This document shows positions 18,759-27,521 of a DNA stretch of 64,000 bases, one piece after another. Both the position numbers and the translations under genes were made by a program. Origin of the DNA: Microbacterium sp. zg-B96 (GTDB taxonomy: Bacteria; Actinomycetota; Actinomycetes; Actinomycetales; Microbacteriaceae); NCBI RefSeq assembly GCF_030246865.1, contig NZ_CP126738.1, positions 2,232,001 to 2,296,000 of the forward strand. The letters are read 5' to 3'. Each line of letters starts with the position of its first letter. Positions within the stretch are counted from its first letter, which is position 1. The notes below the pieces were generated by a model. That model had not been told where the DNA came from and did not search any database. It worked only from the letters and a program-made list of their open reading frames with translations.

Positions 18759-20174
18759 TCAACGTTGACTCGCCGAAGCCTCGGTTGCTGCCGGCACTGC
18801 GCCTCGCCCGGGCAGGAACGCGGCCACGACGACGCCCGCGACGGCCACCACCAGCAGAGGCACCATGGCCAGCCCGTACCCCTCGCCCGGACCACTCGCG
18901 TTCAGGGCCAGCACCGTGGCCACGATCGCCGTCCCGAAGCTGGATCCCAGGTTGGAGACGCTGCGTGAAAGCCCGGAGATCTCTCCCTGCTGCTCCTCGG
19001 GGAACGCGGATTGCACCACGTTGACGCTGGGCGTGAGCGTCAGACCGAGGCCGAGCCCGATCGCCAGCAGCCCGGGTGCGTATGCCCAGGCGCCGGGAAC
19101 CGCGGCGACCAGCAGCAGGAGCAACAAGCCGACACCGGTGATGACGAACCCGACGACGACCATCGAACGCTGCGTGAACCGTTGCACCAGCGCGCTCGCC
19201 GACAGCGATGACACCAGGATGCCGACCGTCGCGGCGCTGAAGATGACGCCGGTCTCGATCGCGTCGTATTGGCGGACGACCTGCAGCTGGCTGGCCACGA
19301 GCATGGACGTTCCCATCAGCAGCAGCCACTGGAAGTTCTGGGTCACCAGCCCCAGGTTGGAGACGCGATTGCGGAACAGCGCCGTCGACAGAAGCGGTTC
19401 TCGGCCGGCGCGCTCCAGGCGCCGCACCCACACGAAGAAGAGCGCGATCACACCCGCACCGGCCAGCATCAAGCCAAGCGAGAGAAGCAGATGGGTGTCG
19501 GCGGCCAGGATGCCGAGCACGAACACGATCAGGCCGAGCCCCGAGAGAATGGCGCCCACGAGGTCGTACGGCCGACCCCGGTCGGCGGCGCGCGGGTCCT
19601 TGAGCCGGATGGACAGGATCAGGATGATCACGATGATCAGCGCCTGGAAGATGAACGCTGCCCGCCAGCTGATGGCTGCCGTGATCCACCCGCCGATCAG
19701 CGGTCCCGTCGCAGCACCGACACCGCCGGCGGCGCTGACGACGCCGAATGCCCGTACCCGCGCGGCCGTCCCGGTCCAGTACATGGTCACCAGGATGTAG
19801 ACCGGCGGGATGAGCAGCGCCGTCCCCGCGCCCTCCAGGATCGAGTTGCCCAGGATCAGCACACCGAGACCGGGTGACAACGCGCTGACGATGGCGCCGA
19901 CGCCGTATACCGCGAGCCCCAGGATGAAGCAGAACTTTCGTCCGAACAGGTCGGTCAGCTTGCCGAAGGGGATCATCAGCGCCGCCATCACCAGCAGGAA
20001 CAGCGTGATCGAGACCTGGATGCCCTGCACCGTGGTGTCGAGGTCGCGGCTCATGTCGTTGAGCATCACGTTCATGTTCGACCCGGCGAACGAGCAGATG
20101 AACTGTGCAAGAGCCAGGGGCAGCAACGCCCCGCCCGCGGCTGGCGCTGCCTGCGTTCCGGCGGGCGAAGACAC
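18759..20174 (-). CDS. MFS transporter, 14-helix (EmrB/QacA, DHA2) type
   Basis: 471 residues with about 14 hydrophobic helices. The antiporter motifs are readable: motif A-like GKLTDLFGRKFCF after helix 2, and motif C-like GAGTALLIPPVYI and GPLIGGWITAAISWRAAF after helix 5. This is the drug:proton antiporter 2 pattern (tetracycline/quaternary ammonium exporters), though the substrate here is unknown. The GTG at 20174 was chosen as start because helix 1 (LLPLALAQFICSF) begins about 14 residues later; the frame is open further upstream without similarity. The gene precedes the GH15 gene. Confidence 0.88.
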   Translation of the reverse strand: MSSPAGTQAAPAAGGALLPLALAQFICSFAGSNMNVMLNDMSRDLDTTVQGIQVSITLFLLVMAALMIPFGKLTDLFGRKFCFILGLAVYGVGAIVSALSPGLGVLILGNSILEGAGTALLIPPVYILVTMYWTGTAARVRAFGVVSAAGGVGAATGPLIGGWITAAISWRAAFIFQALIIVIILILSIRLKDPRAADRGRPYDLVGAILSGLGLIVFVLGILAADTHLLLSLGLMLAGAGVIALFFVWVRRLERAGREPLLSTALFRNRVSNLGLVTQNFQWLLLMGTSMLVASQLQVVRQYDAIETGVIFSAATVGILVSSLSASALVQRFTQRSMVVVGFVITGVGLLLLLLVAAVPGAWAYAPGLLAIGLGLGLTLTPSVNVVQSAFPEEQQGEISGLSRSVSNLGSSFGTAIVATVLALNASGPGEGYGLAMVPLLVVAVAGVVVAAFLPGRGAVPAATEASASQR

Positions 20175-20339
20175 CGCCCTACCCCGCTCCGACTTCGTGC
20201 ATGGTGCTCCACCCGTCTGGCGACGCTCGATGGTACCGCCGCGTCTGCCGCGTGAACAGACGGCCGCTGGATCGTGCGGGGTCACGCCGGTCAGGGCTCT
20301 GCGTGGCCGAGATCCTTGCTCGTCGCAACCGGCGACTGA

Positions 20340-20473
20340 CTGCCGGCGATGAGTGCGACAACGTCGTCGTCGACGTCACGAGAAACGGGCGGCAGCGATA
20401 CTGCTCCGTCCGTTGCGCCAATCGCGACGGTGTGCGCCGGCACCGAGCCCGCAACGCTCTCCTCCCTGCCTAG
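20340..20473 (+). pseudogene. Relic of a CGNR zinc-finger protein (C-terminal end only)
   Basis: Reading + through about 20345-20473 gives CDNVVVDVTRNGRQRYC followed by SVRCANRDGVRRHRARN and a stop. This closely follows the CGNR zinc finger that ends actinobacterial ABATE/CGNR regulators (Cys..Cys..CxxxC plus NR). No start codon with a ribosome site and no ABATE domain are found upstream; that space is the 5' region of the MFS gene. I read it as the tail of a lost gene. Confidence 0.55.
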
Positions 20474-20482
20474 CCGGAAGGC

Positions 20483-20800
20483 TCAGCTGCTGGGCTTCTT
20501 CTTGTTCTGCACCTGCAGGCCGCCGCTCGGTCGAGGCTCGATGATGAAGAGGCCGGTCGCCCGCATCAAGTCGGAAAGTCTCGCGTAGCCCAGTTCCGGG
20601 AGTCGAAGTCCGGCTGCTGCTTCCGCATGAGCGAACCAACGGTCGAGAGGTGCGCCAGCCTTCCTCTCCGGATGCCGTGGTGACGCTTGCACGCAGGCCG
20701 GCCACGAGCTTGGTGTTGCTGCGCAGCACCGCGCCGCCGGTCCGTGCGAGTGGCGCCGCTGCAGGCTCGGCCGCCGCAGTACTGGTTGCGACGACGCCCG
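20483..20800 (-). pseudogene. Frameshifted LOTUS/OST-HTH domain (end of an NYN-type protein)
   Basis: On the minus strand one domain is spread over three frames. The pieces are [20 protein letters not shown] then [24 protein letters not shown] then [22 protein letters not shown] then PSGGLQVQNKKK. Joined, they match the OST-HTH/LOTUS domain (VGSxLRKxxPDFDPRNxGYxKLSDLxxxxGLF) that ends many bacterial NYN-domain RNases. Each frame change is repaired by adding one G inside a G run (near 20650 and near 20592). No NYN domain is seen upstream. It is either a decayed gene or two homopolymer sequencing errors. Confidence 0.65.
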
Positions 20801-20890
20801 GCGAGTAGCATCCAGCCAGATCCGATCTCGTCGACGTAGCGAGTGGGGCGATGAAGACGGCAGAAGCTGAGTCCGGCTGAGAGGTCGTCG

Positions 20891-23728
20891 ATGCCCAGAA
20901 GCTCCGCCCCTGCGATCATCCGGTGGTCACCCGTCGGCAGAATGCTCAGCGACCTCATCGCCGGCCCCGACGCTGAGGTCGACGACGTCGACCCGAATGA
21001 GCTGGCCCGATTCGCGCGATTCACCGGGGGCGTTGCGAGCCCGCTCATCCTGCTGGAGGAGTTGGCAACGGCGACGGCGGATGCCGAAGCGGGCGATGCC
21101 CACGCCGCCCGCCGGGTCTCAGAGATCCTGCTGCACGTCACCCGCACGGGGATGCCGCCCGAGCAGCCGGAGCCCATCGACGGCGGATGCTGCGCGCCAT
21201 GTCGCGAGCAGCGGTCGTCCGACTCGCGGTCGGGCGGAGCGTCAGCGGAGGACCGACAGCCCCACCTCGTCGATCCGGATGCCACCGACGTGGACCGCGA
21301 ACCGGATCCGGGTGATGCGATCGACGCGGTCGCGATGTCGGAATTGCTCGTCGGAGTGGCGACCCTCGCGGCGGACGGCGCGCTGGGCCCGCGACTGGAT
21401 GCCGGGCGGGCAATGGATGCCGTGATGTCGCTCGCCACGAACGCCGCGCTCGCGGCGGCTCTCGTCGATGCCCACCGCACGGAGGGCGGCGCGGGAGCGG
21501 CGCGCCTCTTGCAGCGACTCACCGATGCGGGCACGTTGCCCTGGATCGGTGACATGCCGGCCCCGCAGATGCTCATGGGCGGCCAGATGCCCGGCATGCC
21601 GGGTCTGCCAGGGATGCCCGGCATGCCTGGCGTGCCGGGGATACCCGGCGTACCAGGGACCCCCGGACTGCCCGGCCTGCCCAAGGGCCCGGGGACGATC
21701 GTCGACGCCTGGCTCGCGGCGCTCCTCGGCCGATTCAAGAACCCGAAGAAGTGGGATCCCAACGACTGGGGACCATGGTGGCCGTGGTGGTGGGAGCGCC
21801 CCAACTACATCGATCCGAAGGTGACGGCGTTCATCGCCTGCCTCGTCGCGGCGCGGCGGCTGCTGCGCGCTCTCGAGGAGCCGCCGCCCGCGGCGCCCGC
21901 CACCGGTGCGGTGTGGAACACCGGCATCTCGGGCGTCACCCTCACAGGTCCCTGCGCGGGTGAGACGCTCACTATCCGCGGGTCGGGGTTCGGAACCTCG
22001 CAACCGCCGAACACGGTGCTGCTCCTCCCGACCCTCGACGGATGCCGGGCCGTCGCCGCCGCCTCCTGGAGCGACACCCGCATCACCGCGGTGCTGCCCG
22101 CACGAGTGGCATCCGGACCGGTCGGCTTCGGCGACAAGGCGTACATCGACGCCTACAACGCGTGGGTCGACCGCATGAATCAGATCATCGGCCAGCTGAA
22201 CGCCCTGAAGTGCCGCCCGGTCAAGCGCCAGCGGCTCGCCCCGTTTGGCGTCTGCCCGCCCGCCTCCGTGATCACCGCCATCGCGGCGGGCGAGGCCGAG
22301 ATCGTGACGTTCACCGCGAACGGCGTCGGGGCGGAGCTGCTTGAGGACGGCGAGACCCTCACGCTGCGCTGGAGCGTTCGCAACGCATCGTCGGTCACCA
22401 TCACGCGCGACACGTCGGGTGCCCCGGCGTTCGCCGCGGGCGCCGCGAGCATGACGAGCACGAACCTGACCGGCATCCATGCCTTCGGCCCCATCGACCA
22501 CAGCGGCCCGTCCGAGTGGCGCTACACGATCCGTGTGGCCGGGGCCTGCGGCGGGACGATGACGCGCACCGTTCGGGTGTTCACCGTGAAGGCCCCGCTG
22601 CTGCGTATCGAAGCGCTGCAGATCACCCAATCGCTGCAGAATGCCGGGCACACCATCGAGATGGTGGAGAGCAAACCCACGGTCGTGCGCGCGCTCATCC
22701 GGCACGGCTTGGCGGGGTGGGGCGGCGATGTCGTGCCGCGAGTGACGGGGCGGGTGCGCATGTACCGCGACGGGCGGTGGTCGGGGTGGATCGACCCCGC
22801 ACCGGCGGGCATACGCCCCATGCAGGCCACCCCCGGCACGTTCATCACGGTCCCCGCCGCGCCCTCGTTCAACACGACGACCGACACGCTCAACTTCATG
22901 CTCCCGACCGGCTGGGCCGCCGGCACGGCGCGCTACCAGGTCGAAGTCCGTGTCGCCGGTTTCGGCGCCGTGGGGGCTTACGGCGGCGAGGCGGAAACCG
23001 TGACCAGGAACTCCGCGACCGTGACGTACCAGCGGCGGCGCACCCTGCAGTTCCGCTACGTGCGGGTCAACTGGAATGGCGCCGGTGCCCCCACCCCCGC
23101 CGTATGCGAGGACACGATCCGGGGCGCGATCGGCCTGCTGCCGACGCCCACCGCGGGCATCGCACCCGTTCCGGGGCTGGGCACCGAGGTGCGCTCGTCG
23201 GGGCCCGATGAGAAGACGCAGGTCGCGCCCGAGCGTCGCGACATGCTCGACGACTACGACGATCTCCACAACTGCTCCTTCTGGGAGGAGATCACGGAGT
23301 GGGCGGGATCCGACTGTCCCGACGACGACGGTGCGATCTGGGTGCTCATCCCCGGCGATGACCGCCGCGGTGCGGCCTACGGCACCCCGAGCAACGTCTG
23401 TTACACGCCACCGAGGAACGGCCCCTATGCCGCCCACGAGATCGCACACTGCCTGGACCAGCAGCACGTCCGGCTTCCGGCGTCTGGCACCGGCGCGCCG
23501 GAAGGCGGTGATGCGGCATCCGCGTGGCCCAACAATGCGATGCAGCTCGATGTGCCGTTCGACACCGCCGGCACGGCGGGCAGCGCGGCGGGAGGAGACA
23601 CCCCGCGTGCGCTCGCCATCACACCGGGCATCGGGGTGGCCGATCTCATGAGCTACTGGGGCACCCCCAATAACACCTGGCCGGTCCCCGCGCGCTGGAC
23701 GCGGCTGTGGAATGAGATCGGAGGCTGA
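20891..23728 (+). CDS. Giant protein with collagen-like Gly-X-Pro tract and metzincin-type zinc site
   Basis: 945 residues, no known family as a whole. Residues 1-230 are helical and charged with a Cys-containing segment ([11 protein letters not shown]). Residues 233-268 are an uninterrupted collagen-like tract of about 11 Gly-X-Pro triplets, followed by a Trp-rich stretch ([12 protein letters not shown]). Residues 340-400 look like an IPT/TIG Ig-like domain ([18 protein letters not shown]), and two more beta domains follow to about 730. The C-terminal 200 residues contain [11 protein letters not shown] (His849, Glu850, His853, His859), the metzincin HExxHxxxxxH spacing, and 61 residues later a Met-turn candidate, Met920 in DLMSY. 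No signal peptide is visible, so export, if any, is non-Sec or by an unseen route. The next gene starts 5 bases after the stop. Confidence 0.8.
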   Translation: MPRSSAPAIIRWSPVGRMLSDLIAGPDAEVDDVDPNELARFARFTGGVASPLILLEELATATADAEAGDAHAARRVSEILLHVTRTGMPPEQPEPIDGGCCAPCREQRSSDSRSGGASAEDRQPHLVDPDATDVDREPDPGDAIDAVAMSELLVGVATLAADGALGPRLDAGRAMDAVMSLATNAALAAALVDAHRTEGGAGAARLLQRLTDAGTLPWIGDMPAPQMLMGGQMPGMPGLPGMPGMPGVPGIPGVPGTPGLPGLPKGPGTIVDAWLAALLGRFKNPKKWDPNDWGPWWPWWWERPNYIDPKVTAFIACLVAARRLLRALEEPPPAAPATGAVWNTGISGVTLTGPCAGETLTIRGSGFGTSQPPNTVLLLPTLDGCRAVAAASWSDTRITAVLPARVASGPVGFGDKAYIDAYNAWVDRMNQIIGQLNALKCRPVKRQRLAPFGVCPPASVITAIAAGEAEIVTFTANGVGAELLEDGETLTLRWSVRNASSVTITRDTSGAPAFAAGAASMTSTNLTGIHAFGPIDHSGPSEWRYTIRVAGACGGTMTRTVRVFTVKAPLLRIEALQITQSLQNAGHTIEMVESKPTVVRALIRHGLAGWGGDVVPRVTGRVRMYRDGRWSGWIDPAPAGIRPMQATPGTFITVPAAPSFNTTTDTLNFMLPTGWAAGTARYQVEVRVAGFGAVGAYGGEAETVTRNSATVTYQRRRTLQFRYVRVNWNGAGAPTPAVCEDTIRGAIGLLPTPTAGIAPVPGLGTEVRSSGPDEKTQVAPERRDMLDDYDDLHNCSFWEEITEWAGSDCPDDDGAIWVLIPGDDRRGAAYGTPSNVCYTPPRNGPYAAHEIAHCLDQQHVRLPASGTGAPEGGDAASAWPNNAMQLDVPFDTAGTAGSAAGGDTPRALAITPGIGVADLMSYWGTPNNTWPVPARWTRLWNEIGG

Positions 23729-23732
23729 CGTC

Positions 23733-24779
23733 ATGAGGGTGCCCGAAGACACACGCCGCCGTGAGCACCTGCTCATCCGGGGGCGGCTCACGCGCAGCGA
23801 CGAGTTCTTCCCCCGGCGGTGCGGATCGACCACGTTCATCCATCGGTGGCCCGAGGCCCTGCAGCCCGCCCACCGCAACGGCGAGGTCGTCGCCGAGACC
23901 GTGGATGCCGACGGCCGAGTGCTACGGACCGAGATGCCCAACATCGTGAGCGAACAGGTCTGCGCACCGATCGACTCGTGGCGCGTGCGTGTGTACGTCG
24001 ACCTGGATGCCGAAGCGGTAGAGGTGCGGCTGCGCCGCGGTGATCGGGTGCTGTGGTCCACGGCGATCGGAGAGGCACCCGACGTCTCGGTCGAGCTCGC
24101 CTCACCGCCGGTCCGCGGGGAGGCGAAGGAGGGGCAGGGCTTTCCCGGCGGCGAGCCGGCCGTACTGACGATCGACCCCACCCGCGCCGCACTCGAGGAG
24201 GCGTCGTACGTCAAAGTGCTCTACCGCTGGGGCGAGCGCGGATTCCACGTGGCCTGGGCCGGCCCGGCACGCGAGAAGATCTCCATTCCCGCCGACCGGC
24301 TCCCCGGCGGCGAGCGCTGCGAGTTCTTCGTCATCTACTCCGACGGGGTGCGCTCCGCCGTGGCCCACACCGAGCCGATCGAGGTACGCCCGATCGGACC
24401 CGTCATCACGATGGTGTCCCCCGCCGAGCGGGAGAAGCTGACGGTGGGGACACCGGTCGAGCTGGACTGCCTCGTGCAGCATCCCGAGCAGCCGGCGGAG
24501 CCGGGGCGCGAGCCGGAGCGGACGCAGTGGTTCGTCGACGGCGAGCGAGTCGGCTTCGGAACCGCGGCCTCGGCCGGGCTTCTGACGGAAGGCGAGCATC
24601 GCGTGGAGGTGCGGTACACGCCGGTGAATGGCGAGGAGGTCAGGGCGGCGCGCGACGTCGTCGTCGCACCGACGGCAGAACCGCCCGCTGGCGAGTGGCC
24701 CGATCACGACCCCTTCGCCGACGACCGCGGTGGGCGGTTTATCGAGGACGACCCGCAGGGCGGCTCATCTGGAACGTAG
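23733..24779 (+). CDS. Beta-rich partner of the collagen-like/metzincin protein, unknown function
   Basis: 348 residues, not recognised. It starts at ATG 23733 with GGAGG about 8 bases upstream, 5 bases after the previous stop, so the two genes are one transcription unit. The sequence is beta-strand rich with repeated Ig/CARDB-like strands (VYVDLDAEAVEVRLRRGDRV, YVKVLYRWGERGFHVAW, EFFVIYSDGVRSAVAH, VELDCLVQHPEQP) and a disordered acidic C-terminus (DHDPFADDRGG). No signal peptide or membrane helix. A structural, adhesion or substrate-presenting role for the metzincin partner is possible but unproven. Confidence 0.65.
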   Translation: MRVPEDTRRREHLLIRGRLTRSDEFFPRRCGSTTFIHRWPEALQPAHRNGEVVAETVDADGRVLRTEMPNIVSEQVCAPIDSWRVRVYVDLDAEAVEVRLRRGDRVLWSTAIGEAPDVSVELASPPVRGEAKEGQGFPGGEPAVLTIDPTRAALEEASYVKVLYRWGERGFHVAWAGPAREKISIPADRLPGGERCEFFVIYSDGVRSAVAHTEPIEVRPIGPVITMVSPAEREKLTVGTPVELDCLVQHPEQPAEPGREPERTQWFVDGERVGFGTAASAGLLTEGEHRVEVRYTPVNGEEVRAARDVVVAPTAEPPAGEWPDHDPFADDRGGRFIEDDPQGGSSGT

Positions 24780-25054
24780 TCAGCCGCTCGGCACTGGTTG
24801 CCGGCATCCCCCTGACCGCACCGCCTCCGCGACCAGCGCAGCGTTGACCGGGCGACCCGGATCAGCCCGCGTGCCCGTCAGCCGCCGCGGCGCCGAGCGC
24901 AGCGGTGACGAGATGGGTCAGATCGACCGAGAAGGTCGGCCGCGCGGTGATGTCGCTCGGCTGGGGCGGGGGCATGTCATCCCGCCGGTGGCCCGTCGCA
25001 CGGCGACCGGGGGCCACCGCGCGAGATGCCGGAGCCAGCGAGCCGGCGGTCGAC
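24780..25054. other. Intergenic stretch without a supported gene
   Basis: 275 bases between convergent transcription units. A minus-strand frame (24862-25116) ends in TFSVDLTHLVTAALGAAAA, which is gene-like in composition, but it has no recognisable domain and its 5' half lies inside the neighbouring gene. I do not call it. Confidence 0.4.
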
Positions 25055-25750
25055 CTACTCATCGCCATCGAACAGCCCGCCGTCGAGGATGCGGTTGTAG
25101 CGCAGGCGCAGGGCACGTTCCGTGCTGGCTGCCAGGCCCGCCACGACCAGCGCGATGTTCAGCCACGCCGGCAGGCGGACGGGGCTGACGAACGTGCCCA
25201 TGCGCTCCGCGATCAGCGGGAACTGCGTGATGGTCTCGACGAGTTGGGGCACGGCGAGCAAAAGGGCTACGACGAGCACGATCATCGAGGTGGCGCTGAT
25301 CGCGTGACTGAGCGCCGGAGCCGTCCGTTCCAGACGCGCCCGCCTGCCCTCGGCGGAGGCCGGGTCGGGCGTCAGCTGCCGTTCGGAGCCGTCGGCCGCG
25401 ACGTAGTGCGCGCGCCGCAGCCCGAAGCCGCTGGTCTCCACCTCGATGCGTCCACCCGGCACCGGGAACGCCCCGGGGAGCCGTGACCGACCGGCGTGAC
25501 GACCGTCGCGGTAGAGGTCGGCCCACACGATGCCGTCGTCGTCTCCCCCGTGCCGCACGTCGACCGACCACGTCCCGAGCCGACCGCTGGGGTCGACGAG
25601 GCGGAGATGAAAGAGCGAGCGGCTGAACGACTGCCACCAGCGAAAGCGCGGCAGCGGGTGCCCGTCGCCGGCGGCGGAAGGGCCCGAGGGGCGCTGCGTG
25701 CCGCCCAAGGCCATTCCGCCCGCCGGCGGCTCGTCGAATTGCGAAGCCAT
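25055..25750 (-). CDS. Two-helix membrane protein of unknown function
   Basis: 231 residues. The first 140 are soluble and beta-rich, with aromatic strands (FRWWQSFSRSLFHLRLVD, GTWSVDVRHGGDDDG) and look like a phosphatase/esterase-inhibitor or jelly-roll type sensory domain; the family is not recognised. Two membrane helices follow (ATSMIVLVVALLLAVPQLV and LPAWLNIALVVAGLAAST), and the protein ends in ALRLRYNRILDGGLFDGDE. Start ATG 25750 lies 7 bases after the stop of the small-multidrug-type gene, so it is the last gene of the four-gene MerR operon. Confidence 0.65.
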   Translation of the reverse strand: MASQFDEPPAGGMALGGTQRPSGPSAAGDGHPLPRFRWWQSFSRSLFHLRLVDPSGRLGTWSVDVRHGGDDDGIVWADLYRDGRHAGRSRLPGAFPVPGGRIEVETSGFGLRRAHYVAADGSERQLTPDPASAEGRRARLERTAPALSHAISATSMIVLVVALLLAVPQLVETITQFPLIAERMGTFVSPVRLPAWLNIALVVAGLAASTERALRLRYNRILDGGLFDGDE

Positions 25751-25757
25751 CGCCGGG

Positions 25758-26342
25758 TCACACCCCGACGACGTAGGTGAGCGCGAGCCAGAAACCGACC
25801 GTGGTCACCGTCGTCCAGAGGACGATCGCGACGGCCTGCCAGAGCAGCACCCACGCCTTTGAGCTCCCCGCGGCGACGAGTATCGCCGAGGTGAACTGGG
25901 TGGGGATCGCGAAGGGACCGAGGATGCTCGCACCCGGCACGCCGAAGCGGACGAGCCACGTCTTGACGCGCTGGCGCCCCTTCGATTCCGGCTTGGCGGA
26001 TGCCGGCGGCTCGATGACCGCGGCGTCCCCCACGTCCTCGAGACCGGCGAGCGACGAAGCGCCCACGCTCGCGCCGACCCGCGCTCTGCTGCGGTTGACG
26101 ACGGCGGTGCGTGCCTGCGACGTGAGCAGCACGATGATCAGCACGGTCAGGAAGTTTCCCGCAATCGCGGCCGCTGCCGCGGCGACCGGGTGCATCCCGC
26201 CGATCATGCCGATCACCGCCCCCACCTCCCCCTCGACCAGCGGGATCGCGGCGGCGAGCGTGACGACGAGAGGTTTGACGAGCTCGGGCACCTGGGCGGC
26301 GAGCTCTTGCAGGTTCAGGATGAGTTCTTGCACGAAGTTCAT
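25758..26342 (-). CDS. Small multidrug-export-type membrane protein (PF06695-like)
   Basis: 194 residues with about five hydrophobic segments. The opening VPELVKPLVVTLAAAIPLVE, then GEVGAVIGMIGGMHPVAAAA and the late RFGVPGASILGPFAIPTQF match the conserved signature of the Sm_multidrug_ex family: an acidic residue in the first helix pair and Gly/Pro-rich FGxPGxxxLGP. The family name reflects old annotations; transport of drugs is not demonstrated. A nearby MerR regulator fits a stress- or drug-responsive operon. Confidence 0.65.
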   Translation of the reverse strand: MNFVQELILNLQELAAQVPELVKPLVVTLAAAIPLVEGEVGAVIGMIGGMHPVAAAAAAIAGNFLTVLIIVLLTSQARTAVVNRSRARVGASVGASSLAGLEDVGDAAVIEPPASAKPESKGRQRVKTWLVRFGVPGASILGPFAIPTQFTSAILVAAGSSKAWVLLWQAVAIVLWTTVTTVGFWLALTYVVGV

Positions 26343-26393
26343 GACATTTCCATTTCTGTTGTGGTGGGCGGAGAGTAAGGAGATCCCCTGTTC

Positions 26394-27155
26394 TCAGAAC
26401 AGGGTCAAATCGTCGGATCGTGCGGCTGTCAGCACTCGCTCCTGCGCGAGCATGCCGGCGCGGGAGAGCACGTCGATCTGCGCGGGGTTGTACAGCTCCC
26501 CCACCGCCTCGACGAAGGTCTGCCGTGTCACGCGCGCGCTGTGGGACGCATGCCCTGCGGGGTCGTAGAGCCACGGATAGTCGATGAGGTTCTGCGCCAG
26601 GGTCGGCGCGAGCCGCTCGGCGAGCCGCTGGCGGGTCGCCTCGTCGGCGTCGGCCGGCAGGGCGGTGATCTCATCGCCGACCGCGCCGGTCGCGGCATCC
26701 ACTTCGACCATGCGGCGCAGATCCGCCATCGCCTCCTGGTCGTAGAGCCGGCTATAGATGTGGAGGATCGAGCTGTCGGCCTCGGAGAGGTGCGCCGCAA
26801 CCGACGCGAACCCGGCGGGGGCATCGGCGGGGGCGTCATCACGCAGGATCTCGGCGATGTCCGCGCGTGCCTGCTGCAGGCGCTCGATGTGGGCCGCGAG
26901 CTCCGCATCCAGCGCCCGCAACGCGACGGGCATCCTCTCGTCGCCCGAACCCACGGGACCCACTTGAGAGAGGGGGATGCCGAGCTGCACCAACCGACGG
27001 ATGCGCAGCAGCCGCACGAGGTGCCGCACCCCGTACTGCTTGTAGCCGTTGTAGCGGCGTTCGGGCTCGTCGAGCAGGCCGAGCCGGTGGTAGTGCCGGA
27101 TCGTGTTGACGGTCGTGCCCGCCAGGTCGGCGAGCTCGCGGGTGCTCCACGCCAT
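26394..27155 (-). CDS. MerR-family transcriptional regulator
   Basis: 253 residues. The N-terminus is a canonical winged MerR domain: WSTRELADLAGTTVNTIRHY, HRLGLLDEPERRYNGYKQYG and HLVRLLRIRRLVQLGIPLSQ. The C-terminal 150 residues are helical and lack the Cys ligands of metal-sensing MerRs; they probably bind an organic ligand, or the protein responds to another signal. It lies 9 bases after the small protein at 27165-27362 and upstream of two membrane-protein genes. Four MerR-style promoters with 19-bp spacers occur between 30.3 and 34.6 kb and are plausible targets. Confidence 0.9.
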   Translation of the reverse strand: MAWSTRELADLAGTTVNTIRHYHRLGLLDEPERRYNGYKQYGVRHLVRLLRIRRLVQLGIPLSQVGPVGSGDERMPVALRALDAELAAHIERLQQARADIAEILRDDAPADAPAGFASVAAHLSEADSSILHIYSRLYDQEAMADLRRMVEVDAATGAVGDEITALPADADEATRQRLAERLAPTLAQNLIDYPWLYDPAGHASHSARVTRQTFVEAVGELYNPAQIDVLSRAGMLAQERVLTAARSDDLTLF

Positions 27156-27164
27156 GGCTCGCTC

Positions 27165-27362
27165 CTACTGTGCGATGCCGGCGCCGCGTGCGCCCGACGC
27201 GCCCAGCAGGATGCCTGCGAGGGCCGCGGCCAGGCTGACCGCACCCGCGTACCGGGTGTCCGGTTGGTCGGAGACGGCCGGCTGCCGGGTCAATCCGCGC
27301 GGCGGCGCGACGGGGGGTGCGGCGGTCGCGGCGGTCCGTGGTGCGGACAATTGCGTGGTCAT
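27165..27362 (-). CDS. Small one-helix membrane protein
   Basis: 65 residues from ATG 27362, preceded by AAAGGA 7 bases upstream. A disordered Pro/Ala/Thr-rich N-terminus is followed by one hydrophobic helix near the C-terminus (YAGAVSLAAALAGILLGASG). Function unknown. It is the first gene of the MerR operon and is divergent from the LAL regulator at 27522. Confidence 0.6.
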   Translation of the reverse strand: MTTQLSAPRTAATAAPPVAPPRGLTRQPAVSDQPDTRYAGAVSLAAALAGILLGASGARGAGIAQ

Positions 27363-27521
27363 CAGGGGTCCTTTCTCGGATGGTCCCGTCAGGCTCGCAG
27401 TTGCGACCTCCCCATCGCGTCGGTAGCCGTCCCTACGTACGCCCGTCGGCATGCGCTGACGGGGTTATTCGCGTCGGTGACAATCACCTAGTACGGTGGC
27501 GAACACCCGAAGGGAGCCCCA

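Noticed and set aside
21242-24214. 990-codon open frame antisense to the collagen-like/metzincin gene
   Set aside because: No domain; composition of a shadow frame. The + strand frame has metzincin and Ig-like motifs and a ribosome site for its partner.
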